Shown: piece after piece, positions 24,481 to 36,273 of the stretch
Layout: each line of letters begins with the position of its first letter
Numbering within the stretch: the first letter of the stretch is position 1
The notes under the pieces: model-generated
Told to the model about the DNA's origin: nothing
Database searches by the model: none
Seen by the model: the letters and a program-made list of their open reading frames with translations, nothing else
Program-made: the position numbers and the translations under genes
NCBI RefSeq assembly: GCF_918797505.1
Contig: NC_092793.1
Location: 4,908,366 to 4,972,365 of the forward strand
Reading direction: 5' to 3'
DNA from: Bemisia tabaci
Lineage: Eukaryota; Arthropoda; Insecta; Hemiptera; Aleyrodidae
Length of the DNA: 64,000 bases

Positions 24481-27400
24481 GTGAGTATTGCTACTTTTCC
24501 ACCATCTTAAACTCTCATCACTTGCTCTAAGCCAAGGCTTTAAATAGGCCTTGATAGCTATCTAAAATTTACCAAAGTTTTCGTATTCAATCAGGTTTTC
24601 CATGAATAATTAAAATAAGTTGCTCTTTGAGCCATGGCCGGATTAACGTAATGGCCACTCCTATGCTGTCAAAACTTTGTTGCACCCATTGTCAGGAGGG
24701 GGTCATGCTGTTCGTAAGCATATCTAACACATTTTTTGTGCAGAATTTAAGCCTCTCATTACCTATTTCTTGAGCCGATTACTTAGTCATCACCTTGCAC
24801 CTACTTCCTCTGGATTGAATCGTCTCTTTGCCTCTCCGTCCTTCTGGCAGCAGGATGTTTGCTGCGGCGCCCAATTTTGTTTTTCTCTTCAAACATTTAT
24901 TTTTGCCCTAGGCTGCAGCTGTGATGGCTTGTGTATAAATCCGGCTATGCCGTGAACCTTTATATTAGTTTTTACCTCCTAAAAATCAAACCTGAAGGAA
25001 GTAAATTAATAATAGAATTACCTGAGTATGATTCCTAAGTCTTGGAGAGAAAGATGGCGATATTACTATACACTTTAGAACTTAAATTTTAATAAAATCT
25101 TACTTCTTAATAAAATTTATTGGAGGAACGTTAACGCAATACACTACCCTTTTCACTCCTCAGCCTTTGCACCACCATTTACTCCATTAACAGGAGCATG
25201 TAATGTATCAATTTTCAATGTACTGTGTTGGCAAAAGTCTCAGCAATCAGCCTCAGGCAACAGGATGCCTTTGGTTTCAAAGCTGATATCGTCACCTTCT
25301 GGCCAAAGTTTTACAAGCGCCATACGACATATCATAATGTTCGCCGCCATTTTATTTTTTTACAGTGAAATTGTCAGTTGAATCTGTTTGAAAATTTCAC
25401 TGAATTTTATCTTCAGCACAAAAAAAAATTCAGTGAAATTTTTGGACAGCTTCAGTGAACAATTTTTCTGTAAAAAAATAAAATGGCGGTGGAAATTTTT
25501 AAACATTGCATGGCGCTTGTGATACTTTGGCCAGAAGGTGACAAAATATAGAACAATGCACCTTTAACAGTTGCAGCAGTTCATTCTACCCAACAATTTT
25601 TTCATGCATAGCATAACAACCTCTTTAAATTAAATAGTTAGCAAGCATCTAATCCTATATAATAATGATTAAGCCTAGATGCCTGTGAATACTTTGTCAC
25701 TTAAAATTAATCATATCTATGTTAATATACCATAGATGTACATTGTGGCTAAAAGCTGAAATTAAATCAATATTTTCTCTTGTGATTTTCATCTGAACAA
25801 TTTTGCAGTAGATAGTGGGCAAGGTGATTTGAACCAGCCCGAAGGAATTTGTGCCACGTATGCAGGCAAAATTTGTAAAAACTACTTGGATCCAAATGTC
25901 TATGTATGGTTCAGCAACGCAGGCAAGAGCGAAGGTGGTCAAGTGAATGAGGACATTGTGACCGGTTTGTGGGATGAGTTGATCGTTCATTTGCCTGTTA
26001 ATTGTCAGCATGCGGCCAAGGTAATTTTGTAGCATTTGAAAATTTAACTCAAGCCAAGAAAATAATTGGTGATTAAAAAATCCACCTTAATATTTTTTGT
26101 ATGGGAAAAAATACAAATTCAATAATGGATCACTAGACAAGGTACGAATTTAAGCATTCCGATACATGTTTCTCAACCAAAATTTAACGTAGAACACGAT
26201 TCGCGCAATGAAAATTACTGAAACAAATTCAAAACGAAGATATTAACGTTTTTATTTAACATTGGTTACGAGGAATTTGAACTGCCTGCTCACAAGAAAC
26301 TCAAAGCTCTACGTTAGTCAAATCGCGCACGACAACGGTCTCAGCAAGTTTCTTAATCGAGCAATATTCATTTCCCACCATGTGTTGATCGAACTATAGG
26401 CAATTTGCTGTAGCTGAGCCAAAGTGTCAAGGTTGAGGTTGCCAGATGTTTACATCGCGCAGAGACTGTCATGATAACGTTTAGCGCGCGATGTGAATCA
26501 CGTAGAGCATTGAGTTTTCATGAGCGGGTGGTTTGAATTCACGCATCAAGAATCATTAAATATCGTTGTGAGGAGTTGATTTCGATAATTTTCATTGTGC
26601 GCATCGTGCTCTACATGAAATTTTGGTTACGGAACATATATCAGAGTGCTGAAATTCGTACCTTGTCTAGTGGTCCATTAACTCACTTTTTAAAACTTAA
26701 TTTTCGGTCATCCACTTAAAATAAAATAATAAAAAAAAGAACTCAAAGTATACTACCTAATAACATTGAGCTGCTTGGTTCTATTTTAGACTGAAATATA
26801 TAGTCTTTTTTTTTTTTTGTCCCATTTGTCAGATCTTGGATTTGAAAAGTCAAGATTTTGACCGGTGGGATGATCTAATGGTGGGATAATGACTTAATTA
26901 AGTGTGCAAATAGTTATTTCCATTAATTCTAGGCACAAAAAAAGCTAAACATGATACAATTGCTTCAAGGAAAAATAACATTTGCTTTTGTAATGGCGTC
27001 CAAAATATGTTTGAACAAAACTGCTTGCGATCACGAACTTTGCTGTGGATAGGTTTATGTATCATGGATGGAAAATCACAGCAGCAGGGTTTAAGTGAAC
27101 TTCTGTCACGTTGTCTCGTACATCATTGATATCACATTTGACTTGTGGTCTTAACCTGTTCTGTGTCATCATCATAACGTCAGATATATGATATTGCGTT
27201 GAGTAAGGAATATATCAGAAGAAATTTTAGGGAAACTTGCCTTGCTTGCCGGAAACTGCAGGCCTCTGCTCTCCATTTAAGTTGAAAAACCTCTATTAAA
27301 ATAATGCCATTCTTTGTATTTTTCACTGTAAGAATTTTTATCTTACAACTTTTTTTATACTTTATCATTTCGTCAGAAATGAAGAAGAAAAGATATTTTT

Positions 27401-30400
27401 TCTACTTTGAAAGGTACGTATAACAAAGCCCTTTTCTCATGCCCTCATTCCTGAGTTGGAGCCTATCCCTGAAATATGCAACACATTAAAGAAAAAAAGA
27501 AAAATGAAAAAAAAAATTGACTTAAAAATGTGGTTTTTTCTCCCCCAGAAATTACTCTGTTTGTATGCTTTTCCTGTGTGTCAACAAACTGGACCCAGAA
27601 GGAGCTTGCCGCTATGTTATGAAGACTGCATTGCTGTGAGAGACCAGTTCTGCTACAATGACTGGGCTTTAATCGAGGAAAACAAGAGAAAAAATATTTT
27701 CCTTAGGAGTCGGAAACACTTTCGCCTTCCGGTTTGTGAAAATCTACCCCGTTTCCAAAGTGGAACTGCAGTCTGTTCTCATGCAAAATTGACAGAAATG
27801 AAGACCAGTGAAATTACCTGTAAGTGCATTTCCTAAATTTTCAATGAATCGTTGAAAATCTTTATTTATTTTACTTTTTATTTTTTTGGATGGGAAGTTG
27901 GATCAGGCCATTTGGGGACGCATTCTTCAAGAAAGGAAATCTAAATGGGATTCTTTGGGACCAAAGGATTTCCAAGGACAACAAAAAGAGGATTTAATAC
28001 TTGGTTGTCAAGCCTATAATCACCTATGGCAGTGAAGTGTGGCAGTTGAAGAAGCGGACCCAAGAAATGCTCAAGGCAACAGAGATGGATTTCTGGCGAA
28101 GATCGACTGGAATCTTGAGGAGGGAACGTATCAGGAATGAAAGTGTACATGAGAGATAATGGGCGTTGAAGGGACAATTGTGCACAATATCATGACCAAG
28201 CGATTGGTATGATATGGGCATGTGCAGAGAATGGCTGATACCAGGTTGCCGAAGAAGGTGTTGGAGTGGGTCCCTCCAGGTAGGCGACGGAGAGGGCGTC
28301 CAGCCAAACAGTGGGTAGAGGACACCTATGAAGAGATGGAGAGATGCCAGCTTCCGGAGGATCTCTACCATGACAGATTCATGTGGCGGATAGGCGTCGC
28401 AGAGTGCCCTAGCGCGCCGTAAAAGCGGCTTATACATACTTACATTTTTCCAGTTCAATCTAGTCATTTTTGAATCCACAAATAATAATAATTGGTCATA
28501 TTTAACAAGAATCTGCCAAACGACATACTGCCTAATTTCCCGTCATACTTTTTTATTTTTTTGACGGAAATGAAAACAACGCAATGCCTTAAAGCTTTTT
28601 GTGAATTTTCTAAAACTAATACAAAATACTGTTAAAAAACTTTGAGTAGGAATGTTGACTTTTCTATTTATCAGGTAAAGCATAAGGAGAAATAACGTCT
28701 GGCTTGGTTACTACTAAATTTACCAAATTTATGTTCTAATTTCTTATAATTATTTTTACAGATGATTGTGTGCAAGGAAGGGGTCGGTTCTATCAGGGAT
28801 ATGTTAATAAAACAAAAGATGGCTTACCGTGTCAGCATTGGGACTCACAAGAGCCCCATGAGCACATTAGACCTCCAAATGTCTTCCCAGAAGTGCAAAA
28901 TTCTGAAAATTATTGCCGCAATGCTGGCGGCGAGGAGTCATCCCCTTGGTGCTACACAATGAACTCCACGATGCGTTGGCAGCATTGTGATATTCCAGCA
29001 TGTGGTAATAATTTAGTTTGTTTTCTAATGAAAGTAAATGAGCATTTTTAGGTTATATAACAAGTCATTGTGGTAAGAATTAATGCACAAATTCAAGTCA
29101 AATAGAAAAATCACATTAAAACTTCAACTGAACTTATAAAATCAGGTCTAAACAGAGGCGCAGAGTTGCAGGTATAAACGCAAACAAAAGCAAGCAAAGA
29201 ATTCACAAACAAATGACAGTTTCCTGGCCTGTGATCCTTTTTTATAGCATATGAACCAGTCGTGGATGAGAAGGAGAGAGTGAGAACCCAAGTGAAGGTA
29301 CTCATAATCTCCCGTCCCACTTTTTTTTGCCCACAGAATCTTACCTCTATGTTTCAAAGGACCAAGAAGTTCCAGCAATAGTTAACTTCTCAAATAGCTT
29401 ATAATAATACCTAAGACGAATTGGTTGCTCAGGGCCCATCAACGAAAATGAAAGTTGTATGCAGAATCATCTGGGTCATGCAAAGAGTAAAGGACTACAT
29501 TTGTGCACAAACCAGCTCAATTGGTTGTCTCTTTCATATTTGCATTGAATAATATCATGATATTTTTTTCCTTTACATGATCATCAGACTTCTTTGACAT
29601 TTTAGGAAATTAATATTGGTTTCTTTGCGTGTATTTTTGTTCAGAAAAAAAGACAGTCCCAACAGAGGCTCCAAATTTGTTTGAAGAGCTCCACAGCAAA
29701 ATTTCTGGGACGCTAGTAATCCTCATGGCATCAGCAGTACTGGTTTTTCTCACATTTCTTTGTCTGTGCTGTTGCTTTTTCATTCAGAGGTTCTCATATC
29801 AACCTGCTCCAACACAAGTGAGTACCTTCTTCAAAACATACTGATTAACGTTAGATTTCACCATCCTAACTTTAATAGTGTAAAGCCTGTGTCCCACTAT
29901 CAAAGCTAACCATCAAAATATCAAGGTCAGGAGCAGGGCCCCTGAGCACAAATATATATGCTCAAATCGCTGCTCAGGTCCAGTACTCGAGCAGATAAAT
30001 AAAAACGCTCAGCGTTAACGCCTCAAATTGATTCGAATCGAATAGTGCTCAACTTAGTGCACGCTTTGCGAGAGAGCTGAAGGCTGTGGCAGGTATAGTG
30101 TTGAAGACGAGAGGAGCGTAATTCACTTGCCGCTGGAATTACGCTCAATGAGCATTATTTCAGCCCGGCGAATTATGCTCAACGACCACCGCTCATAAAC
30201 TGAGATTTACTTGACCAAAATTGTAACACCTCAAAATTCCCCAACCCCCGTCTAACAAGGGGTTGCTACAGTCATAGGCGAAGGCACAGCTTAGGCGAAG
30301 CAACAGCACACGTGTACACCGCAGCCGCGGTAAAAGGTGCAGCATGCAGGTAGAAAGAGCGGCACTGCCAACTTGTGCTTAATTGATCATTTTCAGCGAG

Positions 30401-33400
30401 GGCAGTGAGCATAATTCAGCGGGCTCAAATCACCCTCAGATTTGAGCTCAAATCGTCGGCCTTTAGGTACCTGCCCGCGCCCGTGACTTGAGCGTTATTC
30501 CCAGCGGTAACTGCTCTTGCTCAAATCCCAATTCTTCTTCTTGGCTCTATATGCTTCTCGCTCTTGGGACGGCTCGACAGCACCGCTTACTTATTGCTCT
30601 ACTCAACAGCGAATTAGTGAGCATTGATTTTGAGCAGTGCTCACAAATTATGCTCAGGGGCCCTGGTCAGGAGTTGTGATTGACTTATTCGATGACTTGG
30701 ACCAATTGACCTTGACATTTTGATGGAGTATTTTGATAGTGTGACACAGGATTAATCCTTATGAAGGATCCTTAGAACAATACCGCCAATCTGCAAACCA
30801 ACGATTTTGCAAAACGAAGAAAAAACTTCGCCATTCTTGTAATTTTGAGGTTGGATTTGCCATTTTCCCCCACAAATGACAGCGTCACTACAGTGTTCCT
30901 TCGCCTAATTGGGAGAAACTAATAACATCAGCCTGCGTATTTTATACTTAAGGACAGGGCAAAGTTGCTAACTCATTTGGGCCGAAATTTTCAATTAGGC
31001 GGTGATTTGATGATAACCGTGTCAATGATGCTTTTGTGATAATTTCATCGTTAATATTTTGACATAATTGTTTATGTCTCAAGTCAGGGAACATAATGCA
31101 TTTATTCTTAAAAACTCAACCCTTGTTTAACTTCTAATTGTCAGAATGCTATGATTTTTTTCAGGATGTTAACATCGATTTGGAAAAATTACCTAACAAT
31201 GCCTCATATCACAAAACAGGCATTAGTCTAAACCCAAAGCTAGAAAAACTTGAATTTCCTCGAAATGACATCATTTACATTCGTGACCTTGGCCAAGGAG
31301 CTTTTGGTCGTGTTTTTCAAGTAAGTATATCTCTGAGATTCATCTGTTTTTGAAGACTCGATAATTTTAATTTCTTCAGTCAACTTCTCCGTCTCATCTT
31401 TTTTGAGTCTTGAAGAATTTATTTATTTTAAAAGCTCTGAATTTGTAATGAATATCTCTTAATGCCGATGCCAACTCTTCGTATTTAAAAATTTTGAGAT
31501 AGGATTCTGAGGGAGGACCCCTCAATCTTTTCCAGCCATTAATTATGCTCCGTTGAAGGCCTCTTCTTATCAGGAGATGTTTAATCAAAGTTTTAGCTTG
31601 AAGCCTATGCTACCCATTAGCAGTCCTGTTAAAAGTTACATGAATTCAGTCGCCATCTATTGAATTCAGTCAACTGCTGTAACCAATCTTAAAACTACCC
31701 TGAAACTAAGACCAGCATTATTGAAATTTGCAATTGCACAGACTTAAAAACGGATCATTCCTAGCTCTTGAAGCCTCTTCATTTTTGAATGGCTGAGAAG
31801 TTTTACTGAAGTAATTTGAGACAACATGTGATGAACTTTTTACAGCACATTCCTTAATATGAAAGAACTTGTCAACTTGAAGCAATTTTTATTCAGAATC
31901 TACTCAAACCTTTGTTATTCCTCTCACCATGTATTTCTCTACTTGGCAGCACTTAAAATCCTAAAAATTCATCGATAAGAATGCTATCTCTTGTGACATT
32001 CCATGTTGCTGGCTTTTACACCTTTTCGATTTCATGGTTCTCCCAAAGAACCCATGGCTGTAGCATTTAGCCTCTTTTTACTGAGTGAGCAGTAAGATTT
32101 GAAACAAAAATGATAGAATCAAACTTCGTTCACTCAACTGAATAAATTGAAATGTTTCAGGCAAAAGCACCAGGACTGCTAAAAGGAGAAGAGTTCACAA
32201 TGGTGGCAGTGAAGATGCTGAAAGATGAGGCATCGGAAGACCTGCAGGTTGACTTTGAACGTGAGGCATGCCTGCTTGCTGAATTCGACCATCCAAATAT
32301 CGTGAAACTCCTGGGAGTCTGTGCTGTAGGGAAACCAATGTGCCTTCTATTCGAGTACATGGGACGAGGAGATCTCAATGAGTTCTTACGGTCCTGCTCA
32401 CCAATCAACTATATTGTTCCGACCAACAACATTCGCCTCTCGGTACTCGATATGGTCCGAATCGCTCAGCAAATTGCAGCAGGTAGGTCTTTCATCTCTG
32501 ACCTCCCTATGCCCTACTGAAACCTAAAAACATGAGTGGAGTTTAGTTTTACTCAATTCATAATGAAGCTCCTGTGTTTCTGTATCACGGAGAGGCAGTG
32601 GCAATTCTTAAAAGTTGACAACACTGTATTTCCTCTATTTAAATCCATTAAAGATACCGATTTTAGGATCGATTGTTTTACCTACATATAAATGGAGGCA
32701 AAACAGTGTTGCCAAGGCTCTAGAATGGGGTAGTTGCATGGAATTTTTTCAATTCAATTTCTAAAAGTTGGAGGTCTACTGAGTATTGGGGTATTTTAAA
32801 AAAAAAAATTTCCGGTTATCGGAACTTTAAGAAAAAGCTCCTCAAAATCAAAAGCCATTTGAAACAGGTCTTTCCCCGCTCTTTCAAACTAGGACTTTGT
32901 GATGTCACATGGTATACACCCAGGTTCGCCCCATGTCAAATACATGTAAATACGGGTTTTTTTAAAAATTCGTGAAAAAATTTCTTTGTGTTGATGAAAA
33001 TTTCAGGATTGAATTAATAATTTTAAAACAATTTTGGAAGTTTTCCATCATGATTTCTTGGTGAAAAAGGGAGTTGAAATAGAGCTTTTCATGTATCCTC
33101 TGCCAACTCTGCTGAGAGGGAGCTCTTACGTATGAACTGACACATTTTACTTCAGTGCCAATTTTTCTTTTCCTCCATTTATTCTTACAGCTCATGAAAT
33201 AGGAGTATGAAAGGAATTTTGACTCTTTTTTTAGGACTTAAAAGGCTGCAGTATTTTCCTAAAGTCTGGAGCAAGAACAAAGAAAAGCAGACCATAAAAA
33301 ATTAAAGACTGATAAAAATGGAAGTACAACTTGGTATTTTTATCTTACAGCCTCAAGTTTCTTCAATTTATGAATGGAAAAGCATGACTTATTACAAAGG

Positions 33401-35009
33401 GAATACATATATTGTTGTATTCACTCATCATCATCTCTTTACTCTTGATTTCCTAGCTATTTATCCTCGTTTCTATTTATTTGAAATTCAAATCTTACAT
33501 TTTCCAAATTTCAACTACTTAAATATTTTTTTGCCTGAAAAAAGAAGGAAAAGAAAAACCGTTGATTCTAAAGTAGCCTTATACGCCCCTATCCCCCTTT
33601 TCTTGTTCAAATTGCAAAAAAGGAACGTAATTAGCCCAAGAGGATTGAAATGGTTCTAATGTATGAATATGCATGGAACTTCTTCTTTTTCCAGTTTTTA
33701 GACCATTTGAAGCTTTTCCGAATGATTAGAAAATATGTTGATACAAGTTCTGAGCAGTATGTTTGAAAAATACGACAGGAAAAGTTCTTCTGTATTACAC
33801 ATATGAACTACGATTATCAATTTGTTTTTTTGTGAAGGTATGGTGTACCTATCTGATCGGAAGTTTGTGCATCGTGACCTGGCTACACGGAATTGCCTAA
33901 TCAGTGACTCCATGGTTGTGAAAATTGCTGACTTTGGGCTGTCACAGAAGATCTACTTGCAGGACTATTACAAGGGAGATGAGCAGGATGCGATCCCTGT
34001 GCGCTGGATGCCTCTGGAGAGTATCCTTTATAATAAGTACACGATTGAGTCAGATATATGGGCCTTTGGAGTTTGCCTGTGGGAAATCTTCTCCTTTGCC
34101 CTCCAGCCCTACTATGGCATGACGCACGAAGAGGTCAGTTTACATCTTATTCTTTCTTCTTAATAGCCTTCAAGATTTCAGCTGGCAACCATGAGACTCT
34201 CTTGGCTAAAACCATGTTTTCCGGGACAGGGAACTAGCAGAAAAAACTGGGATACATCAGAGAATGAAAAATTTTACGGCATCTGTTTCAGAAACCTCTT
34301 CCTCTACTGCTTACAGACCATTTCGTTTTCAAAAATTGCCGACATTTTGAGTACCTACTGTTATTCAGGTTTCTGTTATCGCATCTGTAAGGTTGCCGGT
34401 GGTCTACTTCTTCTCTAAATAATTTACCTACAGTGTAGGTAAGTGGAAAAAAAAGAAGAAGAAATTTCACAGTTTGATTCTGATAAAAGATGGATTGTCA
34501 GTCATAAATTATATCCTTTCTAAATGTTCTCTTAGGTAATTTATATTTCCACTTTTTTCTCTCTTTTTTTTCCATAAATAGATACAGTTGAACATTCAAA
34601 AAGATCAGATTTGAGATTAAAACATGGCTCCAAGAAACAAGAATGATATGGTTTATGAATTATGCCTAGATCAACCTAATCGGTTCTGTTCCAAAATAGA
34701 ATTCCATTTTAGTATATTATTCTGTCATGCAATTGTATTAGAACAGTAATGAAAACTCCTTGCTTGATTCAATGAAATTTCATCTTTGATCTCTTTCAGG
34801 TGGTCAAATACATCAAAGACGGACGTGTCCTTAACTGCCCTGATCACACGCCGCAACCTGTTTATGACCTAATGGTCATGTGTTGGAATCGCAAGCCATT
34901 TGAGCGCCCTAGCTTTCGCAGTATCTCTCAAACGCTGGAGATCATTGAAGCTGATCTTGAAAGATTATCACATAACCGCATTGATATATTTCCTCGCAAA
35001 ATTCAGTAA
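24405..35009 (+). CDS. Nrk: Nrk-type receptor tyrosine kinase (Ror/MuSK family), complete coding region
   Basis: Nine exons (24405-24480, 25809-26020, 27549-27819, 28762-29004, 29645-29817, 31165-31320, 32161-32482, 33838-34133, 34800-35009) join in frame through GT/AG junctions into 652 codons plus TAA. The order is signal peptide (about 1-25), Frizzled cysteine-rich domain (about 40-175), kringle (189-267), one membrane segment (about 290-314), then a kinase domain (about 362-645). The kinase looks active: glycine loop GQGAFGRV 368-375, lysine 395 in [12 protein letters not shown] with aspartate 498, DFG 516-518 and activation-loop tyrosines 524, 528 and 529. There is no immunoglobulin domain, as in Drosophila Nrk and unlike vertebrate ROR and MuSK. 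The family acts at the cell surface, with Wnt-type ligands and in neural or synaptic development. The role here is inferred from the family. Introns carry several transposons but no exon is broken. Confidence 0.95.
24630..24955. mobile_element. Possible MITE in Nrk intron 1
   Basis: GCCATGGCCGGATT near 24633 is matched in reverse by AATCCGGCTATGCCG near 24938. The paired arms are short and I cannot define a target duplication, so this is only a candidate. Confidence 0.35.
25291..25542. mobile_element. Foldback MITE in Nrk intron 1
   Basis: A 252-bp inverted repeat. GTCACCTTCTGGCCAAAG at the left pairs with CTTTGGCCAGAAGGTGAC at the right. Further inside, GCCGCCATTTTATTTTTTTA pairs with its complement near 25473, and TTCAGTGAAATTTT sits near the centre. 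No transposase and no clear target duplication. Confidence 0.75.
25809..26020 (+). CDS. Nrk: Nrk exon 2: first half of Frizzled CRD
   Basis: Acceptor TTTTGCAG, donor GTAATT, phase 1 to 0. It encodes the opening of the cysteine-rich domain, with [11 protein letters not shown], then VNCQHAAK. Three of the ten conserved cysteines are visible here ([10 protein letters not shown] and NCQ). The next intron (26021-27548) contains a 554-bp TA-flanked MITE. Confidence 0.93.
26125..26678. mobile_element. TA-flanked MITE in Nrk intron 2
   Basis: A 554-bp element with terminal inverted repeats ATGGATCACTAGACAAGGTA / TACCTTGTCTAGTGGTCCAT, bordered by TA on both sides (26123-26124, 26679-26680). That suggests Tc1/mariner mobilisation. 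The arms continue imperfectly inwards (CATTG-type and GCGCGA-type complements near 26200 and 26590, 26300 and 26490). No coding capacity. Confidence 0.8.
27549..27819 (+). CDS. Nrk: Nrk exon 3: second half of Frizzled CRD
   Basis: Acceptor CCCCCAG, donor GTAAGT, phase 0 to 1. It begins [11 protein letters not shown], carries LCYEDC and FC, and ends [17 protein letters not shown] and a short linker. The cysteine spacing completes the ten-cysteine Frizzled fold. The following intron (27820-28761) holds a LINE fragment. Confidence 0.94.
27885..28422 (+). pseudogene. LINE reverse transcriptase C-terminal remnant
   Basis: In Nrk intron 3, same strand. It matches the end of a non-LTR retrotransposon polymerase: [13 protein letters not shown] near 27997, [20 protein letters not shown] near 28067, then a frameshift, then [19 protein letters not shown] and [12 protein letters not shown] ending in a stop at 28422. 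A stop (TGA in place of tryptophan) near 28209 and the frameshift near 28155 show that it is dead. The 5' part is missing, as usual for LINE insertions. Confidence 0.8.
28762..29004 (+). CDS. Nrk: Nrk exon 4: kringle domain
   Basis: One exon encodes the whole kringle, from cysteine 189 to cysteine 267. Visible motifs are [31 protein letters not shown] and PWCYTM, then WQHCDIPAC. Six cysteines are spaced as in ROR and MuSK-type kringles. Phase is 1 to 1 with donor GTAATA. Confidence 0.95.
29645..29817 (+). CDS. Nrk: Nrk exon 5: juxtamembrane and transmembrane segment
   Basis: Acceptor TTGTTCAG, donor GTGAGT, phase 1 to 0. A short extracellular stalk ([19 protein letters not shown]) leads into a hydrophobic span of about 25 residues ([20 protein letters not shown] and on), then a basic cytoplasmic start (QRFSYQ). 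A cluster of cysteines at the inner end could be palmitoylated; that is inference. The next intron (29818-31164) holds the nested hAT-like element. Confidence 0.93.
29886..30753. mobile_element. Small foldback element split by a hAT-like insertion
   Basis: CCTGTGTCCCACTATCAAA near 29886 with ATCAAAATATCAAGGTCAGG pairs with CCTTGACATTTTGATGG and TTTTGATAGTGTGACACAGG ending near 30753. Without the insertion at 29934-30665 (and one copy of its target repeat) the host element is only about 128 bp. It lies in Nrk intron 5. Confidence 0.75.
29934..30665. mobile_element. Non-autonomous hAT element nested in Nrk intron 5
   Basis: A 732-bp element with ends CAGGGCCCCTGAGCA / TGCTCAGGGGCCCTG. It is flanked by perfect 8-bp direct repeats GTCAGGAG at 29926-29933 and 30666-30673. 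CAGGG ends and 8-bp duplications are hallmarks of hAT. GCTCAAAT-type motifs recur through the interior. There is no transposase frame. Confidence 0.87.
31165..31320 (+). CDS. Nrk: Nrk exon 6: juxtamembrane region and glycine loop
   Basis: The acceptor is the second of two nearby CAGs (after TTTTTTTTCAG). The first, at 31144, would break phase. The exon encodes [19 protein letters not shown], then [20 protein letters not shown] and ends in the ATP-binding loop [10 protein letters not shown]. Donor GTAAGT, phase 0 to 0. Confidence 0.94.
32161..32482 (+). CDS. Nrk: Nrk exon 7: kinase N-lobe
   Basis: Carries the catalytic lysine in [20 protein letters not shown], the helix-C glutamate region ([16 protein letters not shown]) and the hinge [15 protein letters not shown]. 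It ends in phase 1 at donor GTAGGT (32483). The intron after it is 1355 bp, and I see only AT-rich sequence in it. Confidence 0.95.
33838..34133 (+). CDS. Nrk: Nrk exon 8: kinase catalytic and activation loops
   Basis: Acceptor TTTTTTTGTGAAG, phase 1 to 0. It encodes the catalytic loop [11 protein letters not shown], the activation loop [11 protein letters not shown], then PVRWMPLES and [16 protein letters not shown]. The tyrosine pattern Y-x3-YY is shared with Trk and MuSK kinases. Donor GTCAGT is at 34134. Confidence 0.95.
34800..35009 (+). CDS. Nrk: Nrk exon 9: kinase C-terminal lobe and stop
   Basis: Acceptor CTCTTTCAG, phase 0. It continues [19 protein letters not shown], then [12 protein letters not shown] (the conserved C-lobe arginine motif). 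It ends after DIFPRKIQ with TAA at 35007-35009. The tail past the kinase is very short, as in Drosophila Nrk. No canonical AATAAA is visible in the 600 bp downstream. Confidence 0.94.
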   Translation: MVKYIKDGRVLNCPDHTPQPVYDLMVMCWNRKPFERPSFRSISQTLEIIEADLERLSHNRIDIFPRKIQ

Positions 35010-35613
35010 CATTTTCAATATTTTAATTTGATTTTGACTAAGGCTATGCAAATAGTGAGTTCAACGTAAATAGCTGGGACTACTTTATTACCTGGTATGT
35101 ATACAAATAATTTTAAACAGTGCAAATGTTCTCAAATAATCTGAATGTCCACAATGAATATGAACTTTTGCTAATCACAGATACAATGGCTTTCTAGGGA
35201 ATTTTCTTTTCTTCTCTTTGCCAATAACAACATCGTGTTGGAGGTGGCACGTATCTTATCTGAATTCTTGCCAGTGAAAATTTTTTTTTGAAGCTGGTTC
35301 CATAGGTAGTTTTCAACCGCTCATTGGCAAAATTCTAATTTTTGGCTTGGTTATCCACAGCAAAGGCTAGTTTGATAATTAGTGCTGTAGAATATTTGCA
35401 TAGCCGTATTTTCAACTAAAGATTTTTTTTCCCTCTCTCTTATACTGTCGTGTCAAGAGAAAAAGCCGAATGGGCCTTCAGGCGTTGCCATATTTCCTTT
35501 AACAAAACCAGAATTTTTTGAAAAACTCAACAATTGAACAACTAAAAATTTTGAAGAAACGTACGCATAACTTTCCCCAAAAAGTGATGTTTAATCGGAA
35601 TATTTCTCGAAAC
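35010..35613. other. Nrk 3' flank, no gene seen
   Basis: AT-rich sequence after the Nrk stop. It presumably includes the 3' untranslated region, but I cannot place its end: no AATAAA or ATTAAA is evident here. Confidence 0.4.
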
Positions 35614-36010
35614 TACGAGGGTAATTCCAAAAGTCTTGCGCGTTTTGCTCTCATTTCAAAACTACTAAAGATAGGAAAAATCCGATTAAATGCGCACATG
35701 AGGCATACTTTCAGCTTCAATTTAAGCCCAAGTTTTTAAAAATCGGAAGAACAGGACGCTCAGAAGGTCATTTCTCCCGCGCCTTCTTCGATGCGTTTCC
35801 TGTCACCTCCAAGCGCACAGTACCCGTGATAAGTGAAATGTGCGGACGATTACGGCCAATCTGATCCGTTCGCATTGAAATCCTTCTCAATATTTTTCAC
35901 CAGGTTGTTACCCTGTTTAGCATGCTGTTTTGTAGGCCTTCGATGATGAGTGCAATCAGTGTTCTTTCGACATTTGTGCAAGCTTATTGTGTAAAGTGTG
36001 TTCTAAAGCT

Positions 36011-36265
36011 ATGGCACTTTCAAAGCCAGAGAACTGTGAAGTCCGGTCAGTAATTCAATTTTTGACTTTGGAAGGTGTTAGGCCGTGTAACATGATTTGC
36101 ATACTTCAAGCAGTTTACAGGGAAAATGTGATGGACGATGGAAATGTCCGGAGGTTGAGCCAATCGTTTTGCAGAGAAAAATAGAAGTGCTCGATGAACC
36201 TGGAGATGGCAGGCCAAGTGTGACAGAGTGCAACGAGTCGACGCTTTTACCCGCTAAGATCGCCA
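36011..36265 (+). pseudogene. Mariner-type transposase N-terminal fragment
   Basis: From ATG 36011 the frame reads MALSKPENCEVRSVIQFLTL and continues to RENVMDDGNVRRLSQSFCRE, then hits TAG at 36182. A one-base shift restores EVLDEPGDGRPSVTE. This is the helix-turn-helix DNA-binding head of SETMAR/mariner-like transposases. The catalytic DDD part is absent, and copia sequence starts within about 10 bp of the end. Confidence 0.8.
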
Positions 36266-36273
36266 AATGACAC

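Noticed and set aside
31145..31164. An earlier acceptor (TTGTCAG) for Nrk exon 6.
   Set aside because: It would put the exon out of phase with the transmembrane exon. The second CAG at 31162-31164 keeps phase 0.
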